The notes beneath the pieces are model-generated. The model had not been told where the DNA came from, searched no databases, and worked only from the letters and a program-made list of their open reading frames with translations. Made by a program: the position numbers and the translations under genes. A stretch of 64,000 bases of DNA from Symbiodinium natans (lineage: Eukaryota; Sar; Dinophyceae; Suessiales; Symbiodiniaceae), in assembly GCA_905221605.1 (NCBI GenBank), contig CAJNDS010000990.1:766235-830234 (forward strand). Reading direction: 5' to 3'. Every line of letters begins with the position of its first letter. The first letter of the stretch is position 1. Positions 47,501-56,060 of this stretch are shown here, piece after piece.

Positions 47501-47566
47501 TTCCTGACAGAAGTCGAGAAATCCATCTGGCAGGACTCGAAATCTCACGTTCCAAATAGCCTCTGA
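29587..47566 (+). CDS. FOXRED2-like: FOXRED2-like FAD-dependent oxidoreductase (about 20-24 exons)
   Basis: FOXRED2/ERFAD is an ER-lumen flavoprotein linked to degradation of misfolded proteins. Exon 1 (29587-29680) encodes a signal peptide then KYCVVG; it splices (GC donor) to 30099-30126 to make the FAD motif GAGPAGIQIG. Then: 30544-30598 (DYVTFERQL), 30849-~30957 (FPIHRKLISINRRN), 32081-32156 (FNLRHDWNSLL), 32497-32538 (YFPSADVLADYLQ), 34880-34933, 35067-35124 joined to 35566-35609 (second dinucleotide motif LSVLILGNGAFE), 36404-~36482 (HETNYVGDVRA), ~42265-42347 joined to 42690-~42719 (PFDVVIRALGW), 43282-43340 joined to 44188-44271 (LYFAGTVTHG, SAGGFIHGFRYT), 44535-44635, 45445-~45555 (RLNEASGPYQM), 46059-46131, 46536-46610 and 47469-47566 (stop TGA). 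Less sure: 32929-32988, 33474-33520, 37733-37848, 41909-41998, 45724-45775. No KDEL-like tail is visible (ends VPNSL). The order and content match FOXRED2 throughout; exact boundaries of the starred-by-tilde exons are estimates. Confidence 0.85.
29750..29834 (+). repeat. Dispersed GGGGTACCCC repeat, copy 3
   Basis: Lies in the first intron of the FOXRED2-like gene. It shares CCCCCTAGCATAGTCCCCCAAA, AATAGTAGGATTCCCTAAGG-type and ACCCCAAGTAGGTGCCCC-type blocks with copy 2, in the same order, and ends in TTTCGGAAAACCCC. Confidence 0.6.
31520..32062. repeat. 14-bp satellite array (CCCAACCCCCCAAA)n
   Basis: About 540 bp, nearly perfect in the first 170 bp and then degenerating to CCCCAA variants. 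It contains no stop codon in any + strand frame, which creates long Pro/Asn/Gln/Thr open frames and Gly/Trp frames on the - strand. It is the 3' part of the intron before the 32081 exon. Confidence 0.95.
32157..32210. repeat. (TTTAGGG)n array whose first GT is the splice donor
   Basis: The exon codes ...TGC GCC AGG and the next base begins GTTTAGGGTTTAGGG. Phase-0 joining to GAT TAT TTT at 32497 restores the FOXRED2 reading frame, so the array itself supplies the 5' splice site. Confidence 0.85.
33538..33632 (+). repeat. Short tandem repeat with unit TTCTATAGAAAGGG
   Basis: Three to four imperfect copies of a unit containing TTCTATAGAA (itself palindromic), separated by GGTTCGAGAGAG-like spacers. 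Confidence 0.8.
33757..33858 (+). CDS. Orphan exon-like open segment inside the FOXRED2-like gene
   Basis: 34 codons bounded by a clean CAG acceptor and a GTAAGAG donor, phase 0 at both ends, reading NAEFSEFVLFVSRLVKKLCN and onward. It is strongly protein-like (alternating hydrophobic and charged residues). It does not match the FOXRED2 segment expected here (the VATG region before HVPKNW). It may be an alternative or lineage-specific exon, or part of an overlapping transcript. Confidence 0.35.
34362..34542. repeat. (CTCTCG)n/(CT)n microsatellite
   Basis: Pyrimidine-rich hexamer and dinucleotide repeat of about 180 bp. It produces spurious Leu/Ser and Arg/Ala/Glu open frames. Confidence 0.95.
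35878..36046. repeat. Nonamer array (CCCTCTAAA)n
   Basis: About 19 copies of a 9-nt variant of the telomere-type unit, some with G for A (CCCTCTAAG). It lies in the 3' half of the intron before the 36404 exon. Confidence 0.95.
37847..37972. repeat. (CCCTAAA)n array
   Basis: About 17 nearly perfect units. It sits just right of the less certain 37733 exon, the opposite of the usual orientation, which weakens that exon call or means the intron there has been rearranged. Confidence 0.95.
37973..41908. other. Long intron or insertion with few telomere-type repeats
   Basis: About 3.9 kb inside the FOXRED2-like gene. It has open frames on both strands (39141-39445 on +, reading through KELGKQVGDCLNNVEGLTKQ; 40675-41406 on -), none with a recognisable domain. 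The 39141 frame ends where a GTTTAGGGTTTAGG stretch starts (39449), so it may be an exon. 41818-41872 is a CCCTAAA-like block just before the candidate exon at 41909. Confidence 0.4.
40594..40761 (+). CDS. NYN/PIN-like N-terminal fragment, tentative
   Basis: ATG at 40594 opens MPQHIELLVDADTHTQKEID and runs 55 codons to a TGA just past 40758. The LLVDAD opening followed by a helix and a KATLFAEP strand resembles the first strand-helix-strand of NYN/LabA-type RNase domains, where the first Asp binds metal. Nothing downstream continues the fold in any frame, so at best this is a fragment or a first exon. It sits inside a large intron of the FOXRED2-like gene. Confidence 0.2.
   Translation: MPQHIELLVDADTHTQKEIDMALQTLQSKKQPVKATLFAEPQRRPCVFLPNNHWR
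42954..43172 (+). CDS. Orphan exon-like open segment, 73 codons
   Basis: Bounded by TTGGCAG at the left and ATG|GTAAGG at the right, open and in phase throughout, rich in W, F, Y and charged residues (for example QQKHDFYWTKHEFLICFLI). It lies between two well-supported FOXRED2 exons that do not need it. It is probably an exon of an alternative or overlapping transcript; no family is recognised. Confidence 0.3.
44628..44705 (-). repeat. Dispersed GGGGTACCCC repeat, copy 4
   Basis: The reverse complement reads TTTCCCCAACTAGGGGTACCCC, then CCCCCAAGTACAA and AACCCCCTGACC, matching the block order of the copies at 50671 and 5103. Its right-hand end overlaps the donor region of the 44535 exon. Confidence 0.5.
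47341..47442. repeat. (CCCTAAA)n array, last telomere-type array of the window
   Basis: About 14 perfect units ending 26 nt before the acceptor of the final FOXRED2 exon. No further telomere-type array is seen to the right of this point. Confidence 0.95.
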
Positions 47567-48899
47567 AGGATGTAACAAAAGTATGCAGTATGGGCCTTAG
47601 ATGATTCGACAGGTGTGGCTTTCCGAGCACACAAGGGAATATTCTATTTGTTATTCTTATGAGGCATGGTTCCAAGAGGAGTGTAGGCTACAGACTCCTG
47701 TAGTTGGTCTACACCAGCTGCTTGAGGTAGGTTGCTGCTTCGTCTCAGCAGTGCTGCTCCAATCTTCGCAGACTTCGCCTTTTCCAGGGTTCGGAGAGAA
47801 CCAACGCCATGAAAAAAGAAAGCAAGCCATCTTCCGAATCGATGTTTCATGCCTCTGGTTTGCATTCTAGCTGCAGAGATGTGGCGCCCAAGCAGATTCA
47901 TGCTGTCAAACAGACTCCCAAGTGACATCGCCTTCACTGAGGAAGATTGGCCGACTAGCCACAAGCCCAAAACAAGCAAGAGACTTCTTCTATTATCACA
48001 TGAGGTTGTCAGCTGGATTTACGTCACTCATGTTCGTGAGTGAGGTACACTCAGGTGCTGCTGTGCTGCCCGTGTCGTATCATGTTCGAGCACACTTCTG
48101 TCGGACACTGCGCCGAAAAGCAGTGCATTTGTGATCCAGGATGTGAAGCCACCCAAGTTCCACGAAGGCATCGTGGAATGAAGGGATGCAGTACGCTTTG
48201 CTAAGCGTCGTGTTCGAAAAAGCACCTGCACGCAAAGTACCCAAAAGGCAGACAGGACCGAGCAAATCATGCTTCAAGAGATCACACCTGCTTCCATTGC
48301 TTCGAGGCATCGACAACCTTAACCTCACTTGCAACCACTTCGACACAGAAGCGGATGAGGAGCAATAGAAGGCAGGGTGCTGATCCACCTATGTTGTGGG
48401 ATCGAAGGTGCCAGGTGCCCAATTCCCTACTCCACTAAGGCGTCCTCCATGAGCGGAGCCAGAACAACTGGAGAAGTGGAGAAATGAAAGCAATCCAGGA
48501 GAAAGGCCCAAAAATGCCCAGGGTTTGTCGTGTTTTGTTGGCTTGGGGGTTTGCGAAATAGGGTCAGATACCCAGTTCCCGGCGGCTGGGCGTTCGGCGT
48601 TTAGGGTTGGCCAGTCCAGGGACTGGGACTCAGGGTTCAGGGTGGGTTTGTTCGCCACTGCCTCTTCTTCCATCGCGAAGGTGTCCCCACATGCGAACGG
48701 TTAATTGCAATGGTAACCCGAATTCGTGCGTTGTGCAAACAAAGTTATCTTAGGTGATCATGCAGACTAGTGCACTTCACTTTTCCCAGTACCAGATAGC
48801 GTGCCAGGGCATGTGTCTGTCAAGGGCCGGTTCACTCTCAAGGGCCCCTCGCTCCCTTGTCCAGCCCCATCACGCTTGCGCACGCCTTCTGCGAACGAG
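47567..48899. other. Intergenic region between the oxidoreductase and the transporter
   Basis: Unique-looking sequence without telomere-type arrays. Overlapping short open frames on both strands lack domains. It presumably holds the 3' end of the upstream gene and the 5' region of the transporter. No promoter element or spliced-leader relic could be recognised. Confidence 0.4.
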
Positions 48900-50668
48900 A
48901 TGACCGGGCATGATCCAGCTGTGAAGAATGGCTCTGACTCGGAAGGCGAAGGCTTGCCACTGCAGCAGGAGAGAGCTCCTGCGTTGAAATTGGTAGTCCA
49001 GCTCTGCTGCATTGCTGCAATTGAAGGTGCAGACATGGGCTTCCCGGTGAGAAAGCTGTGGCAGTCTTTTTCCTCTTTCTGTTCAATCCTTCCTGACCAA
49101 AGGCACACATGCAATTGTCAAAAAAATGGTTTGGAAGACTTCAATCTTTCGAGCCTTCCTCGAGTTATAGGCTAAGAGGTTTAGGCAATGCAAAGAACGC
49201 GGGGGAACGACCCCCTGACAACAAGAAGCCAGGGTCAATCAGGTTTGCTTCCAGCCGTGACCTATGCCATGAGCCGGGACTTGCAGCTTCGCCTGACGCA
49301 GCTCTCGATCTTGAGTTTATCCCAGGCGGTCTGCGAAGCTTCAGCAGCACCCGTGTGGGGCATCTTAGCAGACAGACAGGCCTTGCAGCGCAAGAGCTTG
49401 CTGAGCTTGGGGGCATGCTGCCAGGGAATCTGCACCATACTGCTGTCGAATACCGACAGCTTCGAAAGAATGAGCCTGTTTCTTCAACTTGGAATGTTTG
49501 TGTTGGCACAATAAGAGCTCTTTGGAGGCAGTCTGGGGGTTGTGATGTCTAAGTAGCTTCTGCTGCCGGGCCGAGGATACTCCTGAGATGTATCAATGGC
49601 GCAATGCTGGCGAGCTTGAAGCCCTTGTGCCTGGGAATAGTGGCCGATACGACCCCTGAGTCCTCACGCGGCAAGATCTATGGCTATCTTCAGTTCTGCG
49701 TCACCCTCGGGGTCATGGCAGCAGCAAGCATAGCAACTCCGATGTCCAGCATTCAAGTGTTGGGACTTCAAGGCTGGCGCATGGCCTTCATTCTTTTCGG
49801 TTGCTTCGCCATACTCGCGGGCTTCGGGATCCATGTTTGCATGCCAGAAGTGAGCCGACCCTCACCAGCCCATGGAAAGCATGGCTGTGCACTCCTGGTG
49901 GAGCTACGAAAGCTGGGGAGTTTCTGCGCAAAGCCGACCTTCATATGCCTGGTTGCACAAGGCCTGTTTGGCTCAATCCCATGGAATGCTTTCACCTACT
50001 CGACTTTCTATTTTCAAGTCAATGGGCTGACCAACGTGGCGGCAGCTGCGCTCACCACCCTGTTCCAACTCTCCTGCGCCTTTGGGCACGTGATCGGGGG
50101 AGTCGTCGGGGACGCGATGGCCCGGCGCTGCCAGCTTCACGGCCGCCCCTTTACGGCAAACATCTCGGTCTCCTCCGGAATTCCGTGTGCGTTTTTGATT
50201 TACACCGCCCCACACCAGAGCTTTAGCTATTATGCAACGTTTTTGGTCATCATGGGCCTTGCTTCTACTTGGTGCGGTGTTGGGGTGAACTGGCCAATTC
50301 TATCTGAGATTGTGGATGCTGAGTCGCGAAGCGGAATCATGGCTTGGGAGAGCGCGTTAGAAGGGGCGGTTGCTGCCTGCTTGGGCAACGCCGCTGTTGG
50401 ATTCCTCGCGCAAAACCTCTTTGGTTTCAACTTGGAAGATGCGAAGGCTGAAGGCGCCAGTGGAGAGCACAATGCTGAAGCCTTGGGCAAAGCATTGGCC
50501 TTGACCGTTGTCCTTCCATGGTCCATTTGCTTTGTGTTTTACATCTTCCTGCACTGGGCTTTCCCTTATGACCGCAAGCGCATGGAAGAGAGTCGTTCTT
50601 GCCGCAAGATACGCAGCCCAACTCCTTTGAAGCTAGGAGTTGCTGCAGAGACCGTGGAGTCTCCTTGA
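48900..50668 (+). CDS. Major facilitator superfamily transporter, three exons
   Basis: Exons: 48900-49038, 49243 to about 49480-49500, and 49576-50668 (stop TGA). The GC donor at 49039 joins exon 1 to exon 2 as GADMGLLPAVTYAMSRDL, and exon 3 opens ILLRCINGAMLASLKPLCL. A cytosolic N-terminus of about 30 residues leads into helix 1. Loops carry the MFS pattern: GILADRQALQRKS after helix 2, VADTTPESSRGKIYGYLQ between helices 4 and 5, GWRMAFILFG in helix 6. The second half has GGVVGDAMARR and a final helix near 50530, with a basic tail. About 490 residues, normal for 12-helix MFS. The family is certain; the substrate cannot be told, though spinster-like or general MFS_1 members are the closest in feel. 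The end of exon 2 is not fixed. Confidence 0.85.
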
Positions 50669-50670
50669 CG

Positions 50671-50775
50671 TGTGGGGATTTCCGAAAAGAGGGGTACCCC
50701 TTAAAAATACCCCAAAATGCTATGTAATCCCTTGAAAGGAACCCCCCCAAGAAGGGGCAGCCCCTATTTTTGGAA
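50671..50775 (+). repeat. Dispersed GGGGTACCCC repeat, copy 5
   Basis: It starts 2-3 nt after the transporter stop codon, so it probably forms the start of its 3' UTR. Blocks: GGGGATTTCC, GGGGTACCCCTT, AATACCCCAAAATG, AATCCCTTGAAAGG, AACCCCCCC. It aligns with the reverse complements of copies 1 and 4. Confidence 0.6.
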
Positions 50776-51329
50776 ACCGCCATTTGCCCCAAGAATAACG
50801 AAACAACCTCTTAATGTACAGGGCAGCGATCTGCCAAGCGTCTCCGAGCGCAGGCATGACGTCTGCATCTCAGATGAAGGTCCCTTGGTGATCTTTGGGT
50901 TCCTTCAAATAAAGTGCTTTAAGAGCTGCAAGCTTTCTTTGTGAAGCAAGCCCACCTACACGTAGAAACCTGGACACTGCGGGCAATCAAAAGGATGTTG
51001 GCAGTTCGATCTATGGACCCACGATTCTGACTTCGCTCAAGCACGGATTGTAGCTGTGGATGCTGCATGTCCAGAGGCGAGGGTGTGCTCATTACACACT
51101 TCTGGTGTCGGTATTCATCTCGCCTATATTCGGGTGAGCTTGAAGCTTGCCACGGGGGCCAGAAAGGAAGTCTTCCCTAAACCCCTAAACCCTCAACCCT
51201 TTATCATGGGCAAAGTTTCCTGGTTTAGAGTTGGGCGCTGGGAGGTGTCAACCAGGAGGTTCGAAATCCACTTGGGAGCTTCCGAAAGGTTTTGAACCCC
51301 CTACCATACCCATGTATGCAGTATGCCCT

Positions 51330-51487
51330 TTTTTGTATACTGTAATACTATATTGTGCTATATTATATTGTGCTGTATTTTTTTATACTATACGATATTA
51401 TGCGATATTGTAATATATTATACTCGATGATACTCGATTATACTATATTATACTACATTATACTATATTATACGAAATTATACTATG
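51330..51487. repeat. AT-rich TATACTATAT-type repeat
   Basis: Degenerate repeats of TATTATACTA and relatives over about 155 bp. It is the only strongly AT-rich patch in this GC-rich flank. Confidence 0.9.
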
Positions 51488-52232
51488 TGAAGTCGACCAG
51501 CACTGGACTTGCACTAAGCCAATGCAATCACAGCCCGGTCACGCTGTTTTACGACTTCGCGAGTTCAAGCACTTGTGCAGCTACGCCTGAGTGCGTCCGG
51601 TCGGACCGCACAGCAACCTAAGAGCTACTGTACGACACTACCGTGCTCAAAGGCACAAGCTCGGTACTTGAGCCAAAAACATTGGCATTGTTACGAATTG
51701 CAAAACTACACATGCAAGGGAAAACAACAAGCTGCACTGGCACTAAGCAAGCACTCCATGCATGCTTTGACCTGCTCACATTCGCCCCTCAGCCGAGGCT
51801 TCCGGCTCACCAAGAGCTCATAGTGCGTCAAGCACTTCAGCAACGCGGCAAATGGGGTAGGGCGAGGGTGTCGCGTGCGACTCTGGTAGAGCCCGCACAT
51901 CATGAGCATTGGCATGCGGCTTGGGCGGCAGCCCGCACTACCAAACGGACGCACGACGACAGCAGCCCTCTACGACCCTAAACCACCCCAAGTCGCGAGC
52001 GCTCACCTTTGTGCAGGCAGGCGAGGCTCCAGAGTACTGGGCAGGTCTTTATGCTGCTAGTGCAAAGCTATGGTACAAATGGTACACTGTACACACTACC
52101 GGCCCTAAGCTACGGCTACGGCTACTCACCTATCCAGAACTACCCTACGGGCTACCGGACTCAGCGAGAGCCGCGCACATTGCTTGTGCCGCAGGCAGTG
52201 CAGCTCGCACGCGCTTCGGCGAGCGCACTGCC

Positions 52233-52252
52233 GCGACCAGGACACGGTCCGC
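52233..52252. repeat. GC-rich hairpin, copy beyond the Gag-like/PLD stop
   Basis: GCGACC-AGGACAC-GGTCCGC. Both arms differ from the other copies (GCGGCC to GCGACC, GGCCCGC to GGTCCGC) in a way that keeps the base pairs. Confidence 0.7.
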
Positions 52253-52391
52253 AGCAGCCGCAACGGGCTGGGAAGAAAAGTGCGGGTAGGCAAAATGGGC
52301 AGGGAAAACCCCTGCCGCGGCTCTTCGCCCGCAAGCAAAACACAACCAAAAGAGGCTCGACAGCGTGCCGCGCTGTGATGCCTGAGAAATC

Positions 52392-52412
52392 GCGTGGAAA
52401 CCCCTTCCACGC
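52392..52412. repeat. Perfect 8-bp hairpin downstream of the Gag-like/PLD stop
   Basis: GCGTGGAA, loop ACCCC, TTCCACGC. Placed just after the stop codon on the - strand, it could be an RNA 3'-end structure or an element boundary. Confidence 0.7.
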
Positions 52413-52431
52413 CGCGCCGACTGGCCGCAGC

Positions 52432-55400
52432 CTACTCGATACCCTGTGGAGCAGTGTTGGGGGCACGAGTGGCGTTGCCAGCCACGTTGGAGCTACTGGC
52501 TCGCTCCAACTGAGGGCGCTTTGCAACCGCCTCATCGAGGGAGAATGCCTCTGCCGACACCCTCAGAAAATCCTCGATGTAGGACTGCGCGACCGGGTGC
52601 GTCTTGGGGACCTCCAGCCTAAGCCCTGCCTCCGCATTGGCCTTGCTGCTCGTGGTAAAATTGAGGCTCCCAATCAGCACCACCGCGCCATCAGGCCGCA
52701 GTAGGCAAAGGGCCTTGGCATGGTGAAGCCCTTGAATCCCAGTGCCTACCTTAGCCCCGCGGCCGTCGCGAGCATAGGCGTCGCGCACGGATGTGCCGCA
52801 ACCCACCTTCACCTCGGCGCCTGCAGCCGCCAAGCGTTTCAACGCTTGCCACTGCAGCTTGGTGCGGTGGCATTGCCCCATGTCGGCGACAATCCGAACG
52901 CCTGCGCCCTTGCTAAGCGACGCTTCGATTGCCTCGATGCAGGATGGGCAATCTAAGCTGTACGCCCGGATGTAAACCACATCCTCTGCTGCTCCAGACC
53001 CAAGCAGCGTTTGGGCGGCCTGAACGTATGGCCCGCCCGCAAGGAATTCCACTTCTTTGACTGGAGAACTCCTAGCGGGAACTGGGCCCTTGTTCCTCCG
53101 GCTGGGTGTGCGCGCCACAGTGGCAGTGGTGGCACGTTGCACGGAGCCGGACTGTGCGTGGGCTGCGCTCGCTCCATCTGCCGGGGCCGCGGCCAGGTCA
53201 CGACCCGCGAGCCCCTGAAAGCAGGAGAGCCCGCGGCTCTTGGCCGCAAGTTGGGAGAAACACCCCTCACTGTTCCCCAAACCCAACACCACCTTACCCT
53301 TAGCTAGGGCATCGGAGGCGGTACTCCGAATGGAGTCTGTGAGCGCAGGACCCGCGCCTCGCTGGGCCGCGTGCAAAAACCCTAGGGAACGAGCGGTGTC
53401 CATTGCGGCGTCGCAATGCCCGCAACGTCCCTCTGCCAGGTAAGCACGACAGCCACAGGCAGCTGTCTCCTCCTTGAGGTGCACCCAAACCTTATGGGTC
53501 ACCCCTTTCTTGGTGCTCGCGACCTCAAACGTCGCTTCAGAGCCAAGGAGTTGAGACAGCCGCGCCACAGGGGCCGCGGTGTTGCCATGTCGCAGATGCG
53601 CAATGCGATTGGCAACGGCACGACTCACGTACCACAGAACAGCGCCGCACAAGATCACTACCACCAGAGTGATGGCTGTCCCGGCGACCCACACGGTCCG
53701 CCTCGCCCCGTGACCGATTTCCTCGACCACGTCGGCCGAAATCGTTGCAACCGCGTGCATCGAGTCCTCGACAACGTGCACAGCCCCGCGGTGCAGCTGC
53801 AAGGCAATCGGCGCCGACGCTGCGGCCGCCAGGCCCCACCAGCCGTTGATGTTCCCGTTGAGGGCATGCATCAACCGATTGAGGAGCCCGCGACCCAGGA
53901 AAAAGGGGGTCCGCGGCGGAAGCGGAACACTCGGCGGCGGCCGGGCCGACCCGCACGGGAAGGCTGGGACCCAGCTTGTGCTTGGGCGGGGCTGGAGCGC
54001 GGCAACTATGCCCGCGGCGTAAGCGCCCCAGGCGTACTTGCCCCTCCCCTTGGGCTTGCCCTTGGCATCGGACTTGCCTCTGCCCTTCGGCTTGCCCTGG
54101 CCCTTGCCACGGGCGTCTGCCCAAGCACTCCAAGGGTCGCGGCCCTTGCCGTAGGTCGCGTCTTCGCGACGTCGCTTACCACCCCTCTTCTTGTGTTTGT
54201 TTCTGAGAAGGGGTTGGATGGTTTCTTCGTCCATCGCACGATTCGCCAAAAGGATCTCGTGCTCCAGCTCGTCCTGGCTGCTTTCGGAGCCGGAGTTCCT
54301 TTCCTCGCCGCGCCGCGGATCAGGGATCCCGCGAGAGACGACCTCTGCCAAACGGAGAGGGGTGCTGCAGCGAAAGCACAACTGCCTGAATGAAAGGTTC
54401 CATTCATAGCAGTTAGGGCACTGCCACCCTGCAATGCGGAGCGCTTCGCTGATGTGATCATCGCGCTCCGCCTTCTCCGCCTGGCGCCGCTCTCGCTTCT
54501 TGGCGCGCTCGGCCGCCTGCGCCTCCTCGGCCGCCTGGAGGGCTTCAGCGAGTTCCTCATCGCTGAGAAGCCTCGCGGCATCTGCCCGCGCTTGTTGTTC
54601 TTCAAGCTCTTCGGCAGAAAACCTCCGCCTCCACTGCTCTGGCGCGGTTTGAGGGTCGACCTCCCACCACCCGATGTCGATCCCGTTGATCCATCGGCCG
54701 TCGCACGGGGCGCCCGCCTTCGGGCCGCCCGCGTGCGTGGTGAGGCACTGGTCCTCGGTGACCGGGTTAATGGCTTCGCAGAAGAAGCACCGCCAGCTGC
54801 CGTAGGGGTAAAAGCGGCCTTCGACGTAGGCTCGGTTGGCTGGGAGGGCGACCTCGTCCGCCTCATCCGCGGTGGCTGCCTCCATCTCAACCGAGACCTC
54901 CTCGTCCTTGACGACCTCAGCCTCCTCCTCCTGTTCCTCCTTGGCCAGGGGCTCTTCTCGCTCCCGGCCGACGTTGAGGTGGGACTCAGTGCGAACCTCG
55001 GCGCGCATCAAAATGACGTCAAGGCTATCCGCGGCTGGGTCGCCCGCGAAGAAGGAGTCGATCTCCTTGGCATGGAGATCGTCAAGAGGCGTCACCAGGT
55101 CCGGCGAGTAATCTCGCTTGGAGCGACGCTCGGCCAGGCGTCGCTGGACGTCGCTCTTCGGCGGCCCGAGGGCCCGCCCGCGCGGAGCGGCCTCCCGCGG
55201 AGGCTCGGGATCGGCCTCCTCCGTGGGCTCGCTCTTGGGCGTGGACCCTCCATCGCTTCCCTCTGGAGGGGGATCCAGCTCGGGGTCATCGCGAAGCCAC
55301 CCCGGTGGATGGCTACCACCATAAATGTGGTGCGATCCATCCTCAAGCTGGATTCGGTCCCCTCGCTTCAGGAGCGGGACCCTCGAGTGATCGTACCCGT

Positions 55401-56060
55401 TGGCTTTGTGGTACCTAATCACTCGGAGCATGGGCACCTCCCCATACCCACCGTCCTTTCCTCGGTGGAACAGCCGTCCCCGCCAGTCCTGACGAAAAGG
55501 GTCAAGAGGTGCGGAGGGGCTGATCCCCAGGTTGGGCGGAAGGGAGGCGCCATGGCAGGCCGCCTGATGCAAGTGGTATTGCCCTAGCGACTCAAAAGCC
55601 AGCCCGCATCCAGGGGCGGAGCACCCATAGTGGCCGTCAGCATTGGGGCGAGGCACCTCTGGGGCCGGGGCGGACTGGACAGTCCCGCCTCTTGAAGGCC
55701 TGGCGGAACTGCTCGCTCCCTCAACCCCGGGGGCATCCTGACCATCGTCAGACACCTCTTCCCCGTCGGCGCCTTCCCCGGCCGCCCGACTCTCTCCCTC
55801 ACGGCGCAGAGTTTTGAGGGACTCCTCACGCTTGGTGATCTTCTCCAGCTTCACCATCGCGGTTCCCGCAACCTCCAGTATTTTCGACTGGAGCTTCTGC
55901 GCTCTCAGAAGAGCTTCGGACCGCGCGAGGTACTCCTGCGCGCTGGTGACCACCGACTGGCCGAGCACGAGGACTCCTTCCTCTGTGCTCTCGGCCTGGG
56001 CCCCACTAGCGGGCTCCTCGTCCTCCTTTACTTTGACCGCGGCTTGGGGCGCCCGCGTGT
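52432..56060 (-). CDS. Gag-like protein with zinc fingers, membrane segment and PLD nuclease domain
   Basis: An open frame of about 1200 codons ending TAG at 52432. In order: an acidic, helical start (VKEDEEPASGAQAE); a C2H2 finger near 55560-55640 (CSAPGC..H..H); charged linkers; two RanBP2-type fingers (WRCFFC near 54770-54790, and CPNC-x10-CFRC near 54360-54430); a basic Gly/Lys stretch (KGRGKSDAKGKPKGRGK) like a nucleic-acid-binding Gag tail; a hydrophobic helix VAGTAITLVVVILCGAVLWY near 53630-53690; a SWIM-type motif CGCRAYLAEGRCGH near 53430; and a single-HKD phospholipase-D domain (HHAK near 52715, GSLNFT near 52660) like Zucchini/mitoPLD nucleases. The PLD module usually dimerises to cut nucleic acid or lipid. 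A capsid domain is not recognisable, so Gag-like is an inference from position and composition. Confidence 0.7.
53189..53208. repeat. GC-rich hairpin, copy in the Gag-like/PLD frame
   Basis: GCGGCC-AGGTCAC-GACCCGC with outer arms GGGGCC/GAGCCCC. In the - strand frame it encodes AGRDLAA. Confidence 0.7.

Larger units (their letters stand above)
50776..52391. other. Region between transporter and retroelement ORFs
   Basis: Unique sequence followed by an AT-rich stretch and, from about 52100, GC-rich sequence that is the 3' untranslated side of the retroelement. A + strand frame (52009-52704) runs antisense across the end of the element and has no domain. I could not find a matching long terminal repeat by eye. 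Confidence 0.4.

Noticed and set aside
50671-52431. Long terminal repeat matching the spacer at 57071-57690
   Set aside because: Apart from the shared GC hairpin I could not see a long direct repeat between the two regions.
53416-55587. Long + strand open frames opposite the retroelement (325 and 377 codons)
   Set aside because: They are antisense shadows of the GC-rich Gag-like/PLD frame, which holds ordered domains; the + frames are Arg/Leu/Ser-rich with no domain.
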